Shown: piece by piece, positions 18,453-28,787 of the stretch
Layout: every line of letters starts with the position of its first letter
How positions within the stretch are numbered: the first letter of the stretch is position 1
Assembly: GCF_036346875.1 (NCBI RefSeq)
Contig: NZ_CP107852.1
Coordinates: 2,790,001-2,854,000, forward strand
Length of the DNA stretch: 64,000 nucleotides
Source: Nocardia sp. NBC_00508
Lineage (GTDB): Bacteria > Actinomycetota > Actinomycetes > Mycobacteriales > Mycobacteriaceae
Direction: 5' to 3'
Notes under the pieces: model-generated
Told to the model about the DNA's origin: nothing
What the model saw: only the letters and a program-made list of their open reading frames with translations
Database searches by the model: none
Position numbers and translations under genes: made by a program

Positions 18453-19511
18453 TCAGCCGACGCGTTCGATGGTGTAGCGGACCAACCGCTCGAGTGCGTC
18501 GTTGGCGGGGCCGTCGGGCAGTGCGGACAACTCGGTGTGGGCGAGATCGGCGTAGCCCTGGAGCTTTTCCTTGGCCAGCACCATGCCGCGGGAACGGGCG
18601 AGGAGGTCGAGCGCCTCCGCGACCTCCTCGTCGGTTTCCAGCGGGCGGGCGAGCAGCTTGCGCAGGTGGTCGCCGTCGGCGCCCTCTTCGCGCAGCGCGT
18701 ACAGCACGGGCAGGGTGTGCACGCCTTCGCGCAGGTCGGTGCCGGGCGTTTTGCCGGACTGCTCGGAGGCCGAGGAGATGTCGATGATGTCGTCGGAGAT
18801 CTGGAAGGCGGTGCCGACCGCGTCGCCGAGGCGAGCGAGTCGCTCGACGTGCTCAGGGTCGGCGCCGGAGAAGGTGCCGCCGAAGCGTCCGGCGGCGGCG
18901 ATGAGCGAACCCGTCTTCTCCCACACCACGCGCAGGTAGTGCTCGACCGGGTCCTGGGACTCGCGGGCGCCCATGGTCTCGCGCATTTGACCGGTGACGA
19001 GTTCTGCGAAAGTCTCGGCGATGATGCGGACGGCATCGGGACCGAGGGTGGAGGTGAGCCGGGAGGCGTGCGCGAAAAGGTAGTCGCCCGCGAGGATGGC
19101 GATGTTGTTGCCCCACCGTGAGTTCACGCTCGGCGCGCCGCGGCGCATCGGGGCCTCGTCCATGACGTCGTCGTGATACAGCGTGGCCAGATGCACCAGC
19201 TCGACCACGGTGCCCGCGGTGATCAAGTCGGGATCCGTCGGACGCGGCCCGAGCTGACCGGTGAGGATGGTGAACAGCGGCCGGAACCGCTTGCCGCCCG
19301 CCCTGGCCAGGTGCAGCGCGGCTTCCTGGAGGAATTCCGCACCGTCGGACAACTCGTCGACCAGGAGCTTTTCGACCTTCTCCAGGCCGCCGCGCACCGT
19401 CGCGGCGAGCTGGTCGTCGCCGAGATCGACCCCGGCCACCACCGTGCTCACGGCGCCGCCGTGCGCGTCCATGATTCGCTCGCTGCGCTCACTCATGGCC
19501 GATCTGCTCAT
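18453..19511 (-). CDS. grcC1: Long-chain polyprenyl diphosphate synthase (GrcC1-like)
   Basis: 352 residues from the ATG at 19511, which has GGAG five bases upstream. Starts further in (19496, 19472 or GTG 19451) are possible, and conserved sequence begins near STVVAGVDLGD. Trans-prenyltransferase hallmarks: GGKRFRP, first Asp-rich motif DDVMDE after ATLYH, NIAILAGDYLFA, GQMRE, second Asp-rich motif DDIIDI. It makes the menaquinone side chain from farnesyl or geranylgeranyl diphosphate and IPP; the exact chain length cannot be read off. Its N-terminal coding part contains the short dispersed repeat that encodes MSERSERI. Confidence 0.92.
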   Translation of the reverse strand: MSRSAMSERSERIMDAHGGAVSTVVAGVDLGDDQLAATVRGGLEKVEKLLVDELSDGAEFLQEAALHLARAGGKRFRPLFTILTGQLGPRPTDPDLITAGTVVELVHLATLYHDDVMDEAPMRRGAPSVNSRWGNNIAILAGDYLFAHASRLTSTLGPDAVRIIAETFAELVTGQMRETMGARESQDPVEHYLRVVWEKTGSLIAAAGRFGGTFSGADPEHVERLARLGDAVGTAFQISDDIIDISSASEQSGKTPGTDLREGVHTLPVLYALREEGADGDHLRKLLARPLETDEEVAEALDLLARSRGMVLAKEKLQGYADLAHTELSALPDGPANDALERLVRYTIERVG

Positions 19512-19684
19512 TTCTTCTCCCAGCGATGCGTCCGACCCCACGGTAGAGAACCTAGCGTGTCCCCGGCCGATGGCCCATGAACACCGTCACTCTGCGATGT
19601 ATCAGTCCTGTCGCCGTTCATTGTGATCGGGCCGAGCTCGACCGCCGTCGACAGGAACGAGACGGCCCTGCGAGTATGGAGCGC

Positions 19685-20956
19685 ATGGGTTCACCGGAAG
19701 TGACTCCCGCGGGCGGCGACGAAGACGTGTTGCCCAGCCGGGCCGAGGTGCTGGTCGTCGGTGCGGGCCCGGCGGGCTCGGCGTCCGCCGCTTGGGCGGC
19801 CAGGGCGGGACGGGACGTGGTGCTCATCGACTCCGCCGTGTTTCCCAGGGACAAGACCTGCGGTGACGGACTTACTCCGCGCGCGACCGCGGAGCTGGAG
19901 CAGCTCGGCCTCGGCGCGTGGGTGCGCGCGCACACCGTCAACCACGGTCTCCGGATGGCCGGTTTCGGACGCGAGGCACTGCTGAGCTGGCCCGGCGGTT
20001 CCTTCCCGACCTACGGAAGCGCCGTTCCGCGAACCGAACTCGATGACAAGCTGCGCGAGACGGCGGTGAAGTCCGGCGCGCGCATGGTGGACGGAACGAA
20101 GGTGGTCGACGTCACCCGCGAGGGCGATCGGGTCAGCGGCGTGACGGTGCGCACGGCTGACGGCACCCGGACGATCACCTGCCGGACGCTGGTGGTCGCG
20201 GACGGAGTGCGCTCGCCGATCGGGCGCCTGCTCGGCCGCACTTGGCACCGGCAGTTCGCCTACGGCACCGCGGCGCGGGCCTACATCAAGTCCGGCCGCA
20301 GCGACGACCAGTGGATCACCTCGCATCTGGAGTTGCGCGACGCCTCCGGTGCGCTCGTTCCCGGCTACGGCTGGGTGTTCCCGCTCGGCAATGGCGAGGT
20401 GAACATCGGCGTCGGGTCGCTCGCCACGGAGCGGCGGCCTTCGCACATCGCGCTGAAACCCCTTCTGGCGCACTACACCGCGTTGCGCAGCGAGGAATGG
20501 CAATTCGAGGGCTCGCTGCGCGCGGTGGCCTCGGCCCTGCTCCCGATGGGCGGCGCGGTCTCGAACGTCGCGGGACGCAACTGGGTACTGGTCGGCGACG
20601 CCGCGGGCTGCGTGAACCCGCTCAACGGCGAAGGCATCGACTACGGCCTGGAAGGCGGCCATATGCTGGCCGACCTGCTGGACGAGCCCGATCTCACCAC
20701 GATCTGGCCGCGGCTGCTGCGCACACGTTATGGGCGCACCTTCTCGGTCGCGCGCCGGATCGCGGGTCTGGCCACCCATCCGCGGATGGTTCCGCTCGGC
20801 GGCCCTCCGGTGATGCGCTCGAAGTACCTGCAGCGCACGGCGGTTCGCGTGATGGGCAACCTGGTCACCGACGAGGACGTCGACCTGACCGCGCGGGCTT
20901 GGCGGCTGGCGGGCCGGACGTCCCTGCGCTTCGACGAACGACAGCCGTTCGCCTAG
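19685..20956 (+). CDS. menJ: Menaquinone reductase / geranylgeranyl reductase family (MenJ-like)
   Basis: 423 residues from the ATG at 19685, with GGAG five bases upstream. FAD-binding GXGXXG at VLVVGAGPAGSASA, the family motif DKTCGDGLTPRA, then GDAAGCVNPLNGEGIDYGLEGG near residue 305. M. tuberculosis MenJ (Rv0561c) reduces one double bond of the menaquinone isoprenoid tail. Here it is divergent from grcC1, as in M. tuberculosis. It probably partly saturates the side chain (Nocardia quinones are hydrogenated). Confidence 0.92.
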   Translation: MGSPEVTPAGGDEDVLPSRAEVLVVGAGPAGSASAAWAARAGRDVVLIDSAVFPRDKTCGDGLTPRATAELEQLGLGAWVRAHTVNHGLRMAGFGREALLSWPGGSFPTYGSAVPRTELDDKLRETAVKSGARMVDGTKVVDVTREGDRVSGVTVRTADGTRTITCRTLVVADGVRSPIGRLLGRTWHRQFAYGTAARAYIKSGRSDDQWITSHLELRDASGALVPGYGWVFPLGNGEVNIGVGSLATERRPSHIALKPLLAHYTALRSEEWQFEGSLRAVASALLPMGGAVSNVAGRNWVLVGDAAGCVNPLNGEGIDYGLEGGHMLADLLDEPDLTTIWPRLLRTRYGRTFSVARRIAGLATHPRMVPLGGPPVMRSKYLQRTAVRVMGNLVTDEDVDLTARAWRLAGRTSLRFDERQPFA

Positions 20957-21320
20957 GTACATCGACAAGCTCGGATTCATCGAGACCGCTGACGTCACGA
21001 TGGGTGACAACGGCTTCCGGTGGGTCACGGTCGCGCATCCCGCACACCGGGAGCTGGAGATCACGCTGATGCTCCCCGGACCGCCGCTGGAAAGCACTAC
21101 GCCGACGCCGTCCGGCGCGTTGGCGAACGGCACGCACGGCTCGCTCGGTCTGCGCACCGAGAACTGCCAGAAGTCCTTCGAGGAACGCACCGGCAAAGGC
21201 GTGGAGTTCGTTCAACCGCCCGCCGAGCGGCTCTATAGGACCGAGGCGATCATTCGAGACAATTCCGGGAACTGGCTGGTCCTCGTGGAACCCAAGGAGT
21301 ACTCCCCGGACTTCGCGTAG
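20957..21320 (+). pseudogene. N-terminally truncated VOC (glyoxalase-like) gene
   Basis: An open frame beginning directly after the menJ stop reads YIDKLGFIETADVTMGDNGFRWVTV and continues to NSGNWLVLVEP, the usual end of a vicinal-oxygen-chelate protein. The first beta strand with its metal His and a start codon are missing. The only ATG is at 21000, which would skip this strand too. I take it as a gene truncated by a deletion that fused it to menJ. It may still be translated from 21000. Confidence 0.7.
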
Positions 21321-21376
21321 CACCTGCCCAGGACGTTGCCCCGGCTCGCGCTGGGGCAAACAACGGACCGGATTCG

Positions 21377-21883
21377 TCAGCCAGTCGGCTCGGCGGTCAG
21401 CCACTCCTCGATGAATTTGCGCTCGCTGTTGAGCACGCGGTGGTGCAACTGTTCGGCGAGCGGCTCGATGGCGCCGCCGACCAGGGGCACCTTCACCCGC
21501 ACCGTCCCGGCCACCTCGATCTCGGAACCTTCCGCGGTGGAACGTATTTCGTAGGTCCCCGACATGGCGGTGTTGATACCGCTGGTACCTGCCTCGAAAG
21601 TGCCCTTGGCGACCTCACCGGCGAGGGGCTGCCAGTTGTCGGTGCGGGAGAAGGTGAGCTCGCTCTTGAGCACCTTGCGCACCAGCGCGGGAATCTTGTC
21701 CTCCGCGGCTCTTTCGGTCATGTGGACGCGGATGGTGCCCGCGCCGTCGGGATGCGACACCTGCAGCGTCGCGGTCGGCGCGTCGGCGAAGCGGGCCTGC
21801 CAGACGTCATCGGTGGTTATTGCCCGGTGGAGATCTTCGACCGGGACGGTGTAGGGCACGGTGAAGCTGAATTTTCGGGACAT
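21377..21883 (-). CDS. DUF2505 family protein
   Basis: 168 residues from the ATG at 21883 ([19 protein letters not shown]). START/SRPBCC-like layout: [10 protein letters not shown] at the start, several amphipathic strands ([15 protein letters not shown]), and a long C-terminal helix ([10 protein letters not shown]). No catalytic residues are recognisable. Conserved in actinobacteria with unknown role. Convergent with the VOC remnant. Confidence 0.88.
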   Translation of the reverse strand: MSRKFSFTVPYTVPVEDLHRAITTDDVWQARFADAPTATLQVSHPDGAGTIRVHMTERAAEDKIPALVRKVLKSELTFSRTDNWQPLAGEVAKGTFEAGTSGINTAMSGTYEIRSTAEGSEIEVAGTVRVKVPLVGGAIEPLAEQLHHRVLNSERKFIEEWLTAEPTG

Positions 21884-21916
21884 GGCCGCCACCGTATCCG
21901 AGCCGGTCGGTAGCCT

Positions 21917-22378
21917 GTGGCGGTGTCGGAAACCAGCCAGTCCACCAGGCGGCCGATCCGCCTGCGGCGGGCCAGGATAGGCGTGCTGATCGCCGCGACG
22001 GCGGTCAGCGTGCTCGTCGGGCTGTTGGTGCTGGCCGCGTGGCGCAACGACTACCTGATCAGCTCCGACAAAGGCAGCACCACCGCCGAGGTGCTCTCGG
22101 CGGGGAAGCTGCGCTCGGCCGTAATGTACGTCACACCGGATGGCGAGACGCACAATCCGAAGGTCGGCGTGCTGTATCCGACCAACCTCACCGCGGGCGA
22201 GCGCATCCGCGTGGAGTACAGCCGCAGCGACCCAGACCTGGTACGCGTGGAGGGCCGCGACGTGCGCGTCGCGATTCCTCCCGCGTTGTCGGTCATCGTG
22301 GTGGTCTGGCTGCTCGCGCTGCCGACGTTGTGGCTGCTGCACCGCGCGAGCGGGCGCAGGCCGACGCCGGTCGGCTGA
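21917..22378 (+). CDS. DUF3592-like two-helix membrane protein
   Basis: 153 residues with a GTG start; a second GTG at 21923 is possible. A transmembrane helix at about residues 22-42, a soluble domain of about 75 residues ([20 protein letters not shown]), and a second helix at about 122-142. This is the DUF3592 pattern. Divergent from the DUF2505 gene, and a little upstream of mgtA. Function unknown. Confidence 0.8.
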   Translation: MAVSETSQSTRRPIRLRRARIGVLIAATAVSVLVGLLVLAAWRNDYLISSDKGSTTAEVLSAGKLRSAVMYVTPDGETHNPKVGVLYPTNLTAGERIRVEYSRSDPDLVRVEGRDVRVAIPPALSVIVVVWLLALPTLWLLHRASGRRPTPVG

Positions 22379-22503
22379 GTCCTCCGGTGTGGCCGGCCGA
22401 GGGCTGTTGCCGGCGACTTGCGGCCCCGACAGTTCGCCGGAACTTTCCATGCGCTTCACTTCGGCGTGACGGCGCGGCGCGGTGCAGCGGTCAGGCTGGG
22501 GGC

Positions 22504-23646
22504 GTGCGAGTAGCGATCGTCGCGGAGTCGTTTCTGCCGAATATGAACGGCGTCGTCAACTCCGTGCTGCGGGTGCTGGATCACCTGGACCGGCACGGAC
22601 ACGACGCACTGATCATCGCGCCGGACACCACGCGGGGGCTACCCGCCGCACCGCGCAGCTACGAACGGTTCCCGGTCCACCGGGTGCCGGCGGTCATGGT
22701 TCCGAAGGTCAGTTCGCTGCCCGTCGGCCTGCCGCAGCCGGGCATCGTCTCGGCGATCGACGACTTCGACGCCGACGTGGTCCATCTGGCCTCGCCGTTC
22801 CTGCTCGGGGCGGGCGGCCTCGGCGCGGCGCTGCGTCTGGACCTGCCGACTGTGGCGGTGTACCAGACCGACGTCGCCGGTTTCGCGAAGAGCTATGGGC
22901 TCGGGCTGGCGAGCCGGGCGGCCTGGGGATGGACCCGGCGCATCCACGAGGGCGCCACCCGCACCCTCGCCCCTTCCCGGGCCGCGGCAGAGGACCTGGT
23001 CAGACACGGTATCCCCCGCGTGCACCGGTGGGGCCGCGGTGTCGATATCGCACGCTTCACGCCGAGCGCCCGATCCGCCGCGTTGCGCGACGCCTGGCTC
23101 TGTGGGCGAGAGCGGCTGCTGGTCGGTTTCGTGGGGCGGCTCGCGCCGGAGAAGCACGTCGAGCGGCTCGCGGTGCTCGCCGCCGACCCGGACATCCAGC
23201 TGGTGATCGTCGGCGACGGGCCGGAGCGCCAGCGGCTTGCCCGGATGATGCCGACCGCGGTGTTCACGGGCGAGCTGGGCGGCGACGAGCTGGCCCAGGC
23301 GTACGCCAGCCTGGACGTGATGGTGCACGCGGGCGAGCATGAGACGTTCTGCCAGGGCGTGCAGGAGGCGCTGGCGTCGGGCGTACCGGTGATCGGTCCG
23401 GACGCGGGCGGTCCGCGTGATCTGATCGCGCACTGTCGCAACGGCTACCTCCTTCCGGTGGATCGGTTCGGCGAACTGTTGCCCAGCGCTGTGGGAGCGC
23501 TGCACGATCCGGCGCTGCGGACCCGGTTCGCGAACGCGGCACGGAAGTCGGTGCTTTCACGCACTTGGCCCGCTATCTGCGGTCAGCTGATGGGTCACTA
23601 CGCCGAGGTGACCGGGACGCGGATCCGCTTGCCGCATACGGCTTGA
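22504..23646 (+). CDS. mgtA: GDP-mannose-dependent alpha-mannosyltransferase (MgtA-like, GT4)
   Basis: 380 residues from the GTG at 22504 ([17 protein letters not shown]). GT-B fold: N-terminal Rossmann half, then [26 protein letters not shown], and the retaining GT4 motif [16 protein letters not shown] with [12 protein letters not shown]. tuberculosis MgtA (Rv0557) acts on glycolipid (GlcA-DAG type) mannosylation and is followed by menG, as here. The acceptor in this organism is an inference. Confidence 0.9.
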   Translation: MRVAIVAESFLPNMNGVVNSVLRVLDHLDRHGHDALIIAPDTTRGLPAAPRSYERFPVHRVPAVMVPKVSSLPVGLPQPGIVSAIDDFDADVVHLASPFLLGAGGLGAALRLDLPTVAVYQTDVAGFAKSYGLGLASRAAWGWTRRIHEGATRTLAPSRAAAEDLVRHGIPRVHRWGRGVDIARFTPSARSAALRDAWLCGRERLLVGFVGRLAPEKHVERLAVLAADPDIQLVIVGDGPERQRLARMMPTAVFTGELGGDELAQAYASLDVMVHAGEHETFCQGVQEALASGVPVIGPDAGGPRDLIAHCRNGYLLPVDRFGELLPSAVGALHDPALRTRFANAARKSVLSRTWPAICGQLMGHYAEVTGTRIRLPHTA

Positions 23647-23720
23647 GACCGCGATCGGACGTGACGGACGTATCGTCGTGGCTTGCTCGTTCGTGCCGGG
23701 CCGCGGGCTAGGGTCGTGGC

Positions 23721-24425
23721 GTGGCGAAAACGCAATCGAACCGGGCCTCGTTGGACAAACAGCCGCGTGAGGTCGCGTCGATGTTCGACGGCGTCGCCCG
23801 GCGATACGACCTGACCAACACGGTGATTTCCGCGGGGCAGGATCGCTACTGGCGCTGGGCGACCCGTAAAGCGCTCGCGTTGCGACCGGGCGAGCGGCTG
23901 CTCGATCTCGCGGCCGGGACCGGCGTTTCCACCCTGGAGCTGCGGAAATCCGGCGCGTGGTGCCTCGCGGCCGACTTCTCCAAGGGCATGCTCGACGCGG
24001 GCCGGTTCCGGGGCGTGCCCATGGTGGCGGCCGACGCGATGGCGCTGCCGTTCGCCGACAACTCCTTCGACGCGGTGACCATCTCGTTCGGGCTGCGCAA
24101 CGTCGCGGACACCGACGTCGCGCTGCGGGAAATGCTGCGGGTGACCAAGCCGGGCGGAAGGCTGGTGGTGTGTGAGTTCTCCACGCCCGTCGTCCCGGTG
24201 TTCCGCACGCTGTACCTGGAGTACCTGATGAAGGCGCTGCCCAAGGTGGCGCGTGTGGTGAGCAGCAATCCGGACGCGTACGTCTACCTCGCCGAATCCA
24301 TCCCGGACTGGCCGAACCAGCGCAGGCTGGCGATGCGGATCGCGGCCGATGGGTGGTCGTCGGTGAAGTGGCGTAACCTCACCGGCGGCGTCGTCGCCCT
24401 GCATCGCGCGTACAAACTCGGCTGA
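23721..24425 (+). CDS. menG: Demethylmenaquinone methyltransferase
   Basis: 234 residues, GTG start. UbiE/MenG signature: [19 protein letters not shown]-binding [31 protein letters not shown] and the C-terminal [15 protein letters not shown]. It methylates the demethylmenaquinone ring in the last ring step of menaquinone synthesis. Gene order mgtA-menG matches M. tuberculosis Rv0557-Rv0558. Confidence 0.96.
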   Translation: MAKTQSNRASLDKQPREVASMFDGVARRYDLTNTVISAGQDRYWRWATRKALALRPGERLLDLAAGTGVSTLELRKSGAWCLAADFSKGMLDAGRFRGVPMVAADAMALPFADNSFDAVTISFGLRNVADTDVALREMLRVTKPGGRLVVCEFSTPVVPVFRTLYLEYLMKALPKVARVVSSNPDAYVYLAESIPDWPNQRRLAMRIAADGWSSVKWRNLTGGVVALHRAYKLG

Positions 24426-24527
24426 GCCGGAGACCCCGATCACACCTCACCGCCGGATTTCGGCGCGGTGAGGAGGAATGTCACCTGCCGATAACGCGGG
24501 GTAAATCCGGCGCAATCGGCGGTCCGC

Positions 24528-27500
24528 ATGATCGAAGGCATGTCTGACGCAGTGACCGGCCGCAGCGACGGCATCGCCCGAACGGCGTGCTCGTACTGCG
24601 GCGTCGGCTGCGGGATAACGGTGCAGACCAGCTCCGATGCCGCGGGCAACCCGGTGATCGCCAAGGTCAGCGGCGATAAGCTGCACCCGGCGAGCGCGGG
24701 GCGGCTGTGCACGAAGGGTGCGACGCACGCGGAGATGATGCAGTCCTCCGGTCGGATGGAGACCGCCTACCGGCGCTCGGAGCGTGGCCAGGTCCCGGTT
24801 CCGTTTCCCGTCGACGAGGCCGTGCACGAGGCGGCCACCCAGTTGCGGACGATCCTGGACGAGCACGGCCCGGACGCGATCGCCCTGTACGTCTCGGGGC
24901 AGATGTCGCTGGAGGCGCAATACCTCGCGACCAAGCTCGCCAAGGGTTATCTGCGCACCGTGCACATCGAGGCGAATTCGCGACTGTGCATGGCCAGCGC
25001 GGGGACCGGGTACAAGCAGTCACTCGGCGCGGACGGGCCGCCCGGCTCCTACGACGATATCGAGCACGCCGATCTGTTCTTCGTGATCGGCGCGAACATG
25101 GCCGACTGCCATCCGATTCTCTACCTGCGCATGGCCGACCGGCTCAAGGCGGGTGCGAAGCTCATCGTGGTCGACCCCCGCCGCACCGACACGGCCGCGC
25201 GTGCCGACCTATTCCTCCAGATCGCTCCCGGCACCGACCTCGCGCTGCTGAACGGGCTGCTGCACCTGCTCGTCGACAACGGCGACATCGACGCCGACTT
25301 CATCGCCGAACACACCGAGGGCTGGGACGCGATGCCTGAGTTCCTGGCCGACTACCCGCCGGCGCGGGTCGCCGAGATCACCGGACTCGCCGAAGCCGAC
25401 ATCCGCACCGCCGCGCAGTGGATCGGCGCGGCGGGTGAGTGGATGTCGCTGTGGACGATGGGCCTCAACCAATCCACGCACGGCACGTGGAACACCAACG
25501 CCCTGTGCAATCTGCACCTGGCCACCGGCGCCATCTGCCGTCCCGGCAGCGGGCCGTTCTCGCTCACCGGCCAGCCGAACGCGATGGGCGGGCGCGAAAT
25601 GGGCTACATGGGGCCCGGTCTGCCCGGTCAACGCAGCGTGCTCTCCGCCGAGGACCGCACGTTCGTGGAAACCGAGTGGGGCCTCGAAGCCGGCTCGCTG
25701 CGTACCGAGGCCGGGCCGGGCACCGTCGAGATGTTCGGCGGTCTGGCCGAGGGATCGATCAAGGCGGCGTGGATCATCTGCACCAATCCGGTCGCCACCG
25801 TGTCGAACCGCAAGACGGTGATCGCGGGCCTGGAGGCCGCCGACCTGGTGATTGCCCAGGACGCCTACACGGAGACCGCGACCAACGCCTACGCCGATCT
25901 GCTGCTGCCTGCGACGCTGTGGGCGGAAGCCGATGCAGTGATGGTGAATTCCGAACGCAATCTCACCCTGCTCCAGCAGTCGGTCCCGCCCACCGGCGAC
26001 GCGCGGCCGGACTGGCGGCTGATCGCCGACATCGCCACCGCGATGGGCTTCCCCGGCTTCGACTTCGCCTCCAGCGCCGAGATTTTCGAAGAGATCAAGC
26101 GGTTTGCGAATCCCGCCACCGGCTACGACCTGCGCGGCGTGAGCTACGAGGCGCTGCGCGATGGCCCGATGCAGTGGCCGTGCGCGCAGCCCGAGCGCAG
26201 GCGCAATCCGATCCGGTACCGCAACGACGGGGTCAGCCAGACGCTGTTCGTCGACGAGAACGGCCATCAGCCCCGGCTCGCCTTCGCCACGCCGAGCCGC
26301 CGCGCGGTGTTCTGGCCGCGGCCGCACATGCTGCCGCGGGAGATGCCGGACGACGACTACCCGTTCCTGCTCAACACCGGCCGCCTGCAGCACCAGTGGC
26401 ACACGATGACCAAGACCGGCAAGATCGACAAGCTGACCAAGCTGAACGGCGCACCGTTCGTCGAAGTGCATCCGGCCGACGCCGAGCGCCTCGGCCTGCG
26501 CAGAGGCGACCAGCTCGAGATCGCCTCGCGCCGCGGCCGGGCCGTACTGCCGGTACAGGTCAGCGACCGGGTTCGCCAGGGCGATTGCTTCGTGCCGTTC
26601 CATTGGAACGACGAGCAGGGCGAATACCTGACCATCAACGCGGTCACCAACGACGCGGTCGACCCGGCGTCGCTGCAACCGGAGTTCAAGGCGTGCGCGG
26701 TTGCGTTGCGCCGGGTCGCCGCCGTGCCGCAACCGGAGACGCCCGCCGCGCTGCCCACCATGGATTCGGCGCACCCGCTGGCGGCCGTGCTCGGGCTCGA
26801 CAGCGGCACCGCACCCACGCTCAGTGAGATCGAGCGGATCTACCTCAGCGGCTATCTGGCCGCGCTGCAAGCACTTCCGGTGACCGGGCAGCCGGTGCTT
26901 CCGGAGGCGGCGCCGATGTCCACGCAGAGCCGGCTGTGGGTCGACGGCCTGCTCGCCGGTATGTACTCGCGCGACACGGCAGTTCCGGTGACCGCGCCGA
27001 GCACGGGTGACGTCGCGCGCGCGATCACTGTGCTGTGGGCTTCGCAGACCGGCACCGCCGAGGAATTCGCCGCCAAGGCCGCTGCTCGCCTGGCCGAGGG
27101 CGGCTTCGCGCCGCGGCTGCTGGACCTGGATTCCTGCGACGTCGGCGCGATCAGCGGCGACGTATTGGTGGTCAGCAGCACGTTCGGCGACGGCGGACCG
27201 CCGGACAACGGAACCGATTTCTGGGATCGGCTGGCCGAGAGCCCCGTGCGGCTGACCGGTGTGCGGTACGCGGTATTCGCTCTCGGTGACTCGTCCTACG
27301 ACGACTTCTGCGGCTACGGCCGCAAACTCGACCGGAAGCTGGCCGACCTGGGCGCGACGCGGCTGCTCCCCCGCGTCGACAGCGAACCCGACTACCAGGA
27401 CGCCGCCGAACGCTGGCTCGATGACGTGCTCGCCGTGCTCGGTGACGGGCCGTCCGGCGAGCCCGGCCCCCCCTTCGATCTTCCGATACGCGCCGGAAAC

Positions 27501-28739
27501 GGCTCACTGGGCACGGTAACCCGCGGTGGTGCGGTAGCCACGATGGAACGGCCGACCGCAGCGCCGGCACTCGGCCGCGCGCGCACCGCGCCCGCGCCGT
27601 TCACCCGCAGCGCGCCGCTGCGCGCGCCACTGCTGCGCAACGAGTTGTTGTCGGCGGGAGATTCGCCCAAAGAGGTGCGCCGGTTCGGGTTCGCTCTGCG
27701 CGGTCTCGACGCCGGATACGAGGTGGGCGATTCACTGGGCGTTTGGCCGGTGAACTGCACCTCGCTGGTCACCGAATGGCTGACCGCCACCGGTCTGGAC
27801 GGTCGCCGTGTCGTCGAGATCGACGACCGTGAACTACCGCTCGCCGAGGCGCTACAAACGCACTACGACATCACCAAGGTCAGCCAAGACCTGCTCGGCT
27901 TCCTCGCCGAGCGCAATCACAGCGGCAAGCTCGCCAAGCTGCTGCGCAGGGACAATCGCAACGAGCTGGCCGGCTACCTGTGGGACCGGCATGTGGTCGA
28001 TGTGCTGCGCGATTTTCCGGTACGGGCGGATCTGGTGGAGTGGTTGGGCACGCTGAAGAAGCTGCAGCCGCGGCAGTATTCGATCTCGTCGAGCCCGCTG
28101 GTCAGCCCGGATGAGGTGGAGCTGACCGTCGGCATCGTCCGCTACGGCGACCCCGCGGCCACCGGCTCGGCCGCGCGGCGCGGCGGGGTGTGCTCGACCT
28201 TCCTGGCCGACCGGGCGGGCGCCGAGTTCGCCGACGCGGCGGTGCCGATCTTCCTACAGCGGGCGCCACATTTCCGTCCGCCCACCGACCCGACAACACC
28301 GATGATCATGGTGGGGCCGGGCACCGGCATCGCGCCGTTCCGTGGGTTCCTCCAGGAGCGCAGGGCCCTCGGCTGCACCGGGCGCAACTGGTTGTTCTTC
28401 GGCGATCAGCACGCGGCACACAACTTCTACTACCGCGCCGAGCTGGAGGACATGTTCCGCTCCGGCTTCCTGACCCGGCTCGACCTGGCCTTCTCCCGCG
28501 ACCAGCGCGAGCGGATCTACGTGCAGCACCGCATGATCGAGCACGGCGCCGAGTTGTGGTCCTGGCTACGCGAGGGCGCCCACTTCTACGTCTGCGGCGA
28601 CGCCAGCCGCATGGCGAAGGACGTCGACGATGCGCTGCTGCGGATCGCCCGCGTCCACGGCAAGCTCGACGAGGCCGGCGCGCTGGCCTTCAAGAAGCAG
28701 CTGGTCGCCGAAAAGCGTTACGTCCGCGACGTTTACTGA
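24528..28739 (+). CDS. Fused assimilatory nitrate reductase / flavodoxin-FAD-NADPH reductase
   Basis: 1403 residues in one frame. Residues 1-60 hold an Fe4S4 site (Cys 21, 24, 28, 61 in CSYCGVGC and LCTKG). A molybdopterin oxidoreductase follows, with the likely Mo-ligand Cys 154 in [10 protein letters not shown], then a molybdopterin dinucleotide-binding domain to about 735. From about 831 a flavodoxin domain ([13 protein letters not shown]), then FAD-binding RQYSISSSP near 1181 and NADPH-binding [14 protein letters not shown] near 1260; it ends YVRDVY like sulfite reductase flavoproteins. So electrons from NADPH can pass through FAD and FMN to Mo in one polypeptide. Reduces nitrate to nitrite for assimilation. 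The start may be ATG 24540 instead. No nitrite reductase or transporter is adjacent. Confidence 0.93.
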   Translation: MIEGMSDAVTGRSDGIARTACSYCGVGCGITVQTSSDAAGNPVIAKVSGDKLHPASAGRLCTKGATHAEMMQSSGRMETAYRRSERGQVPVPFPVDEAVHEAATQLRTILDEHGPDAIALYVSGQMSLEAQYLATKLAKGYLRTVHIEANSRLCMASAGTGYKQSLGADGPPGSYDDIEHADLFFVIGANMADCHPILYLRMADRLKAGAKLIVVDPRRTDTAARADLFLQIAPGTDLALLNGLLHLLVDNGDIDADFIAEHTEGWDAMPEFLADYPPARVAEITGLAEADIRTAAQWIGAAGEWMSLWTMGLNQSTHGTWNTNALCNLHLATGAICRPGSGPFSLTGQPNAMGGREMGYMGPGLPGQRSVLSAEDRTFVETEWGLEAGSLRTEAGPGTVEMFGGLAEGSIKAAWIICTNPVATVSNRKTVIAGLEAADLVIAQDAYTETATNAYADLLLPATLWAEADAVMVNSERNLTLLQQSVPPTGDARPDWRLIADIATAMGFPGFDFASSAEIFEEIKRFANPATGYDLRGVSYEALRDGPMQWPCAQPERRRNPIRYRNDGVSQTLFVDENGHQPRLAFATPSRRAVFWPRPHMLPREMPDDDYPFLLNTGRLQHQWHTMTKTGKIDKLTKLNGAPFVEVHPADAERLGLRRGDQLEIASRRGRAVLPVQVSDRVRQGDCFVPFHWNDEQGEYLTINAVTNDAVDPASLQPEFKACAVALRRVAAVPQPETPAALPTMDSAHPLAAVLGLDSGTAPTLSEIERIYLSGYLAALQALPVTGQPVLPEAAPMSTQSRLWVDGLLAGMYSRDTAVPVTAPSTGDVARAITVLWASQTGTAEEFAAKAAARLAEGGFAPRLLDLDSCDVGAISGDVLVVSSTFGDGGPPDNGTDFWDRLAESPVRLTGVRYAVFALGDSSYDDFCGYGRKLDRKLADLGATRLLPRVDSEPDYQDAAERWLDDVLAVLGDGPSGEPGPPFDLPIRAGNGSLGTVTRGGAVATMERPTAAPALGRARTAPAPFTRSAPLRAPLLRNELLSAGDSPKEVRRFGFALRGLDAGYEVGDSLGVWPVNCTSLVTEWLTATGLDGRRVVEIDDRELPLAEALQTHYDITKVSQDLLGFLAERNHSGKLAKLLRRDNRNELAGYLWDRHVVDVLRDFPVRADLVEWLGTLKKLQPRQYSISSSPLVSPDEVELTVGIVRYGDPAATGSAARRGGVCSTFLADRAGAEFADAAVPIFLQRAPHFRPPTDPTTPMIMVGPGTGIAPFRGFLQERRALGCTGRNWLFFGDQHAAHNFYYRAELEDMFRSGFLTRLDLAFSRDQRERIYVQHRMIEHGAELWSWLREGAHFYVCGDASRMAKDVDDALLRIARVHGKLDEAGALAFKKQLVAEKRYVRDVY

Positions 28740-28787
28740 GCCGGTAGCGGCGGCGCACAGGCCACTGCGTCATGCCATGGGTCGAGG

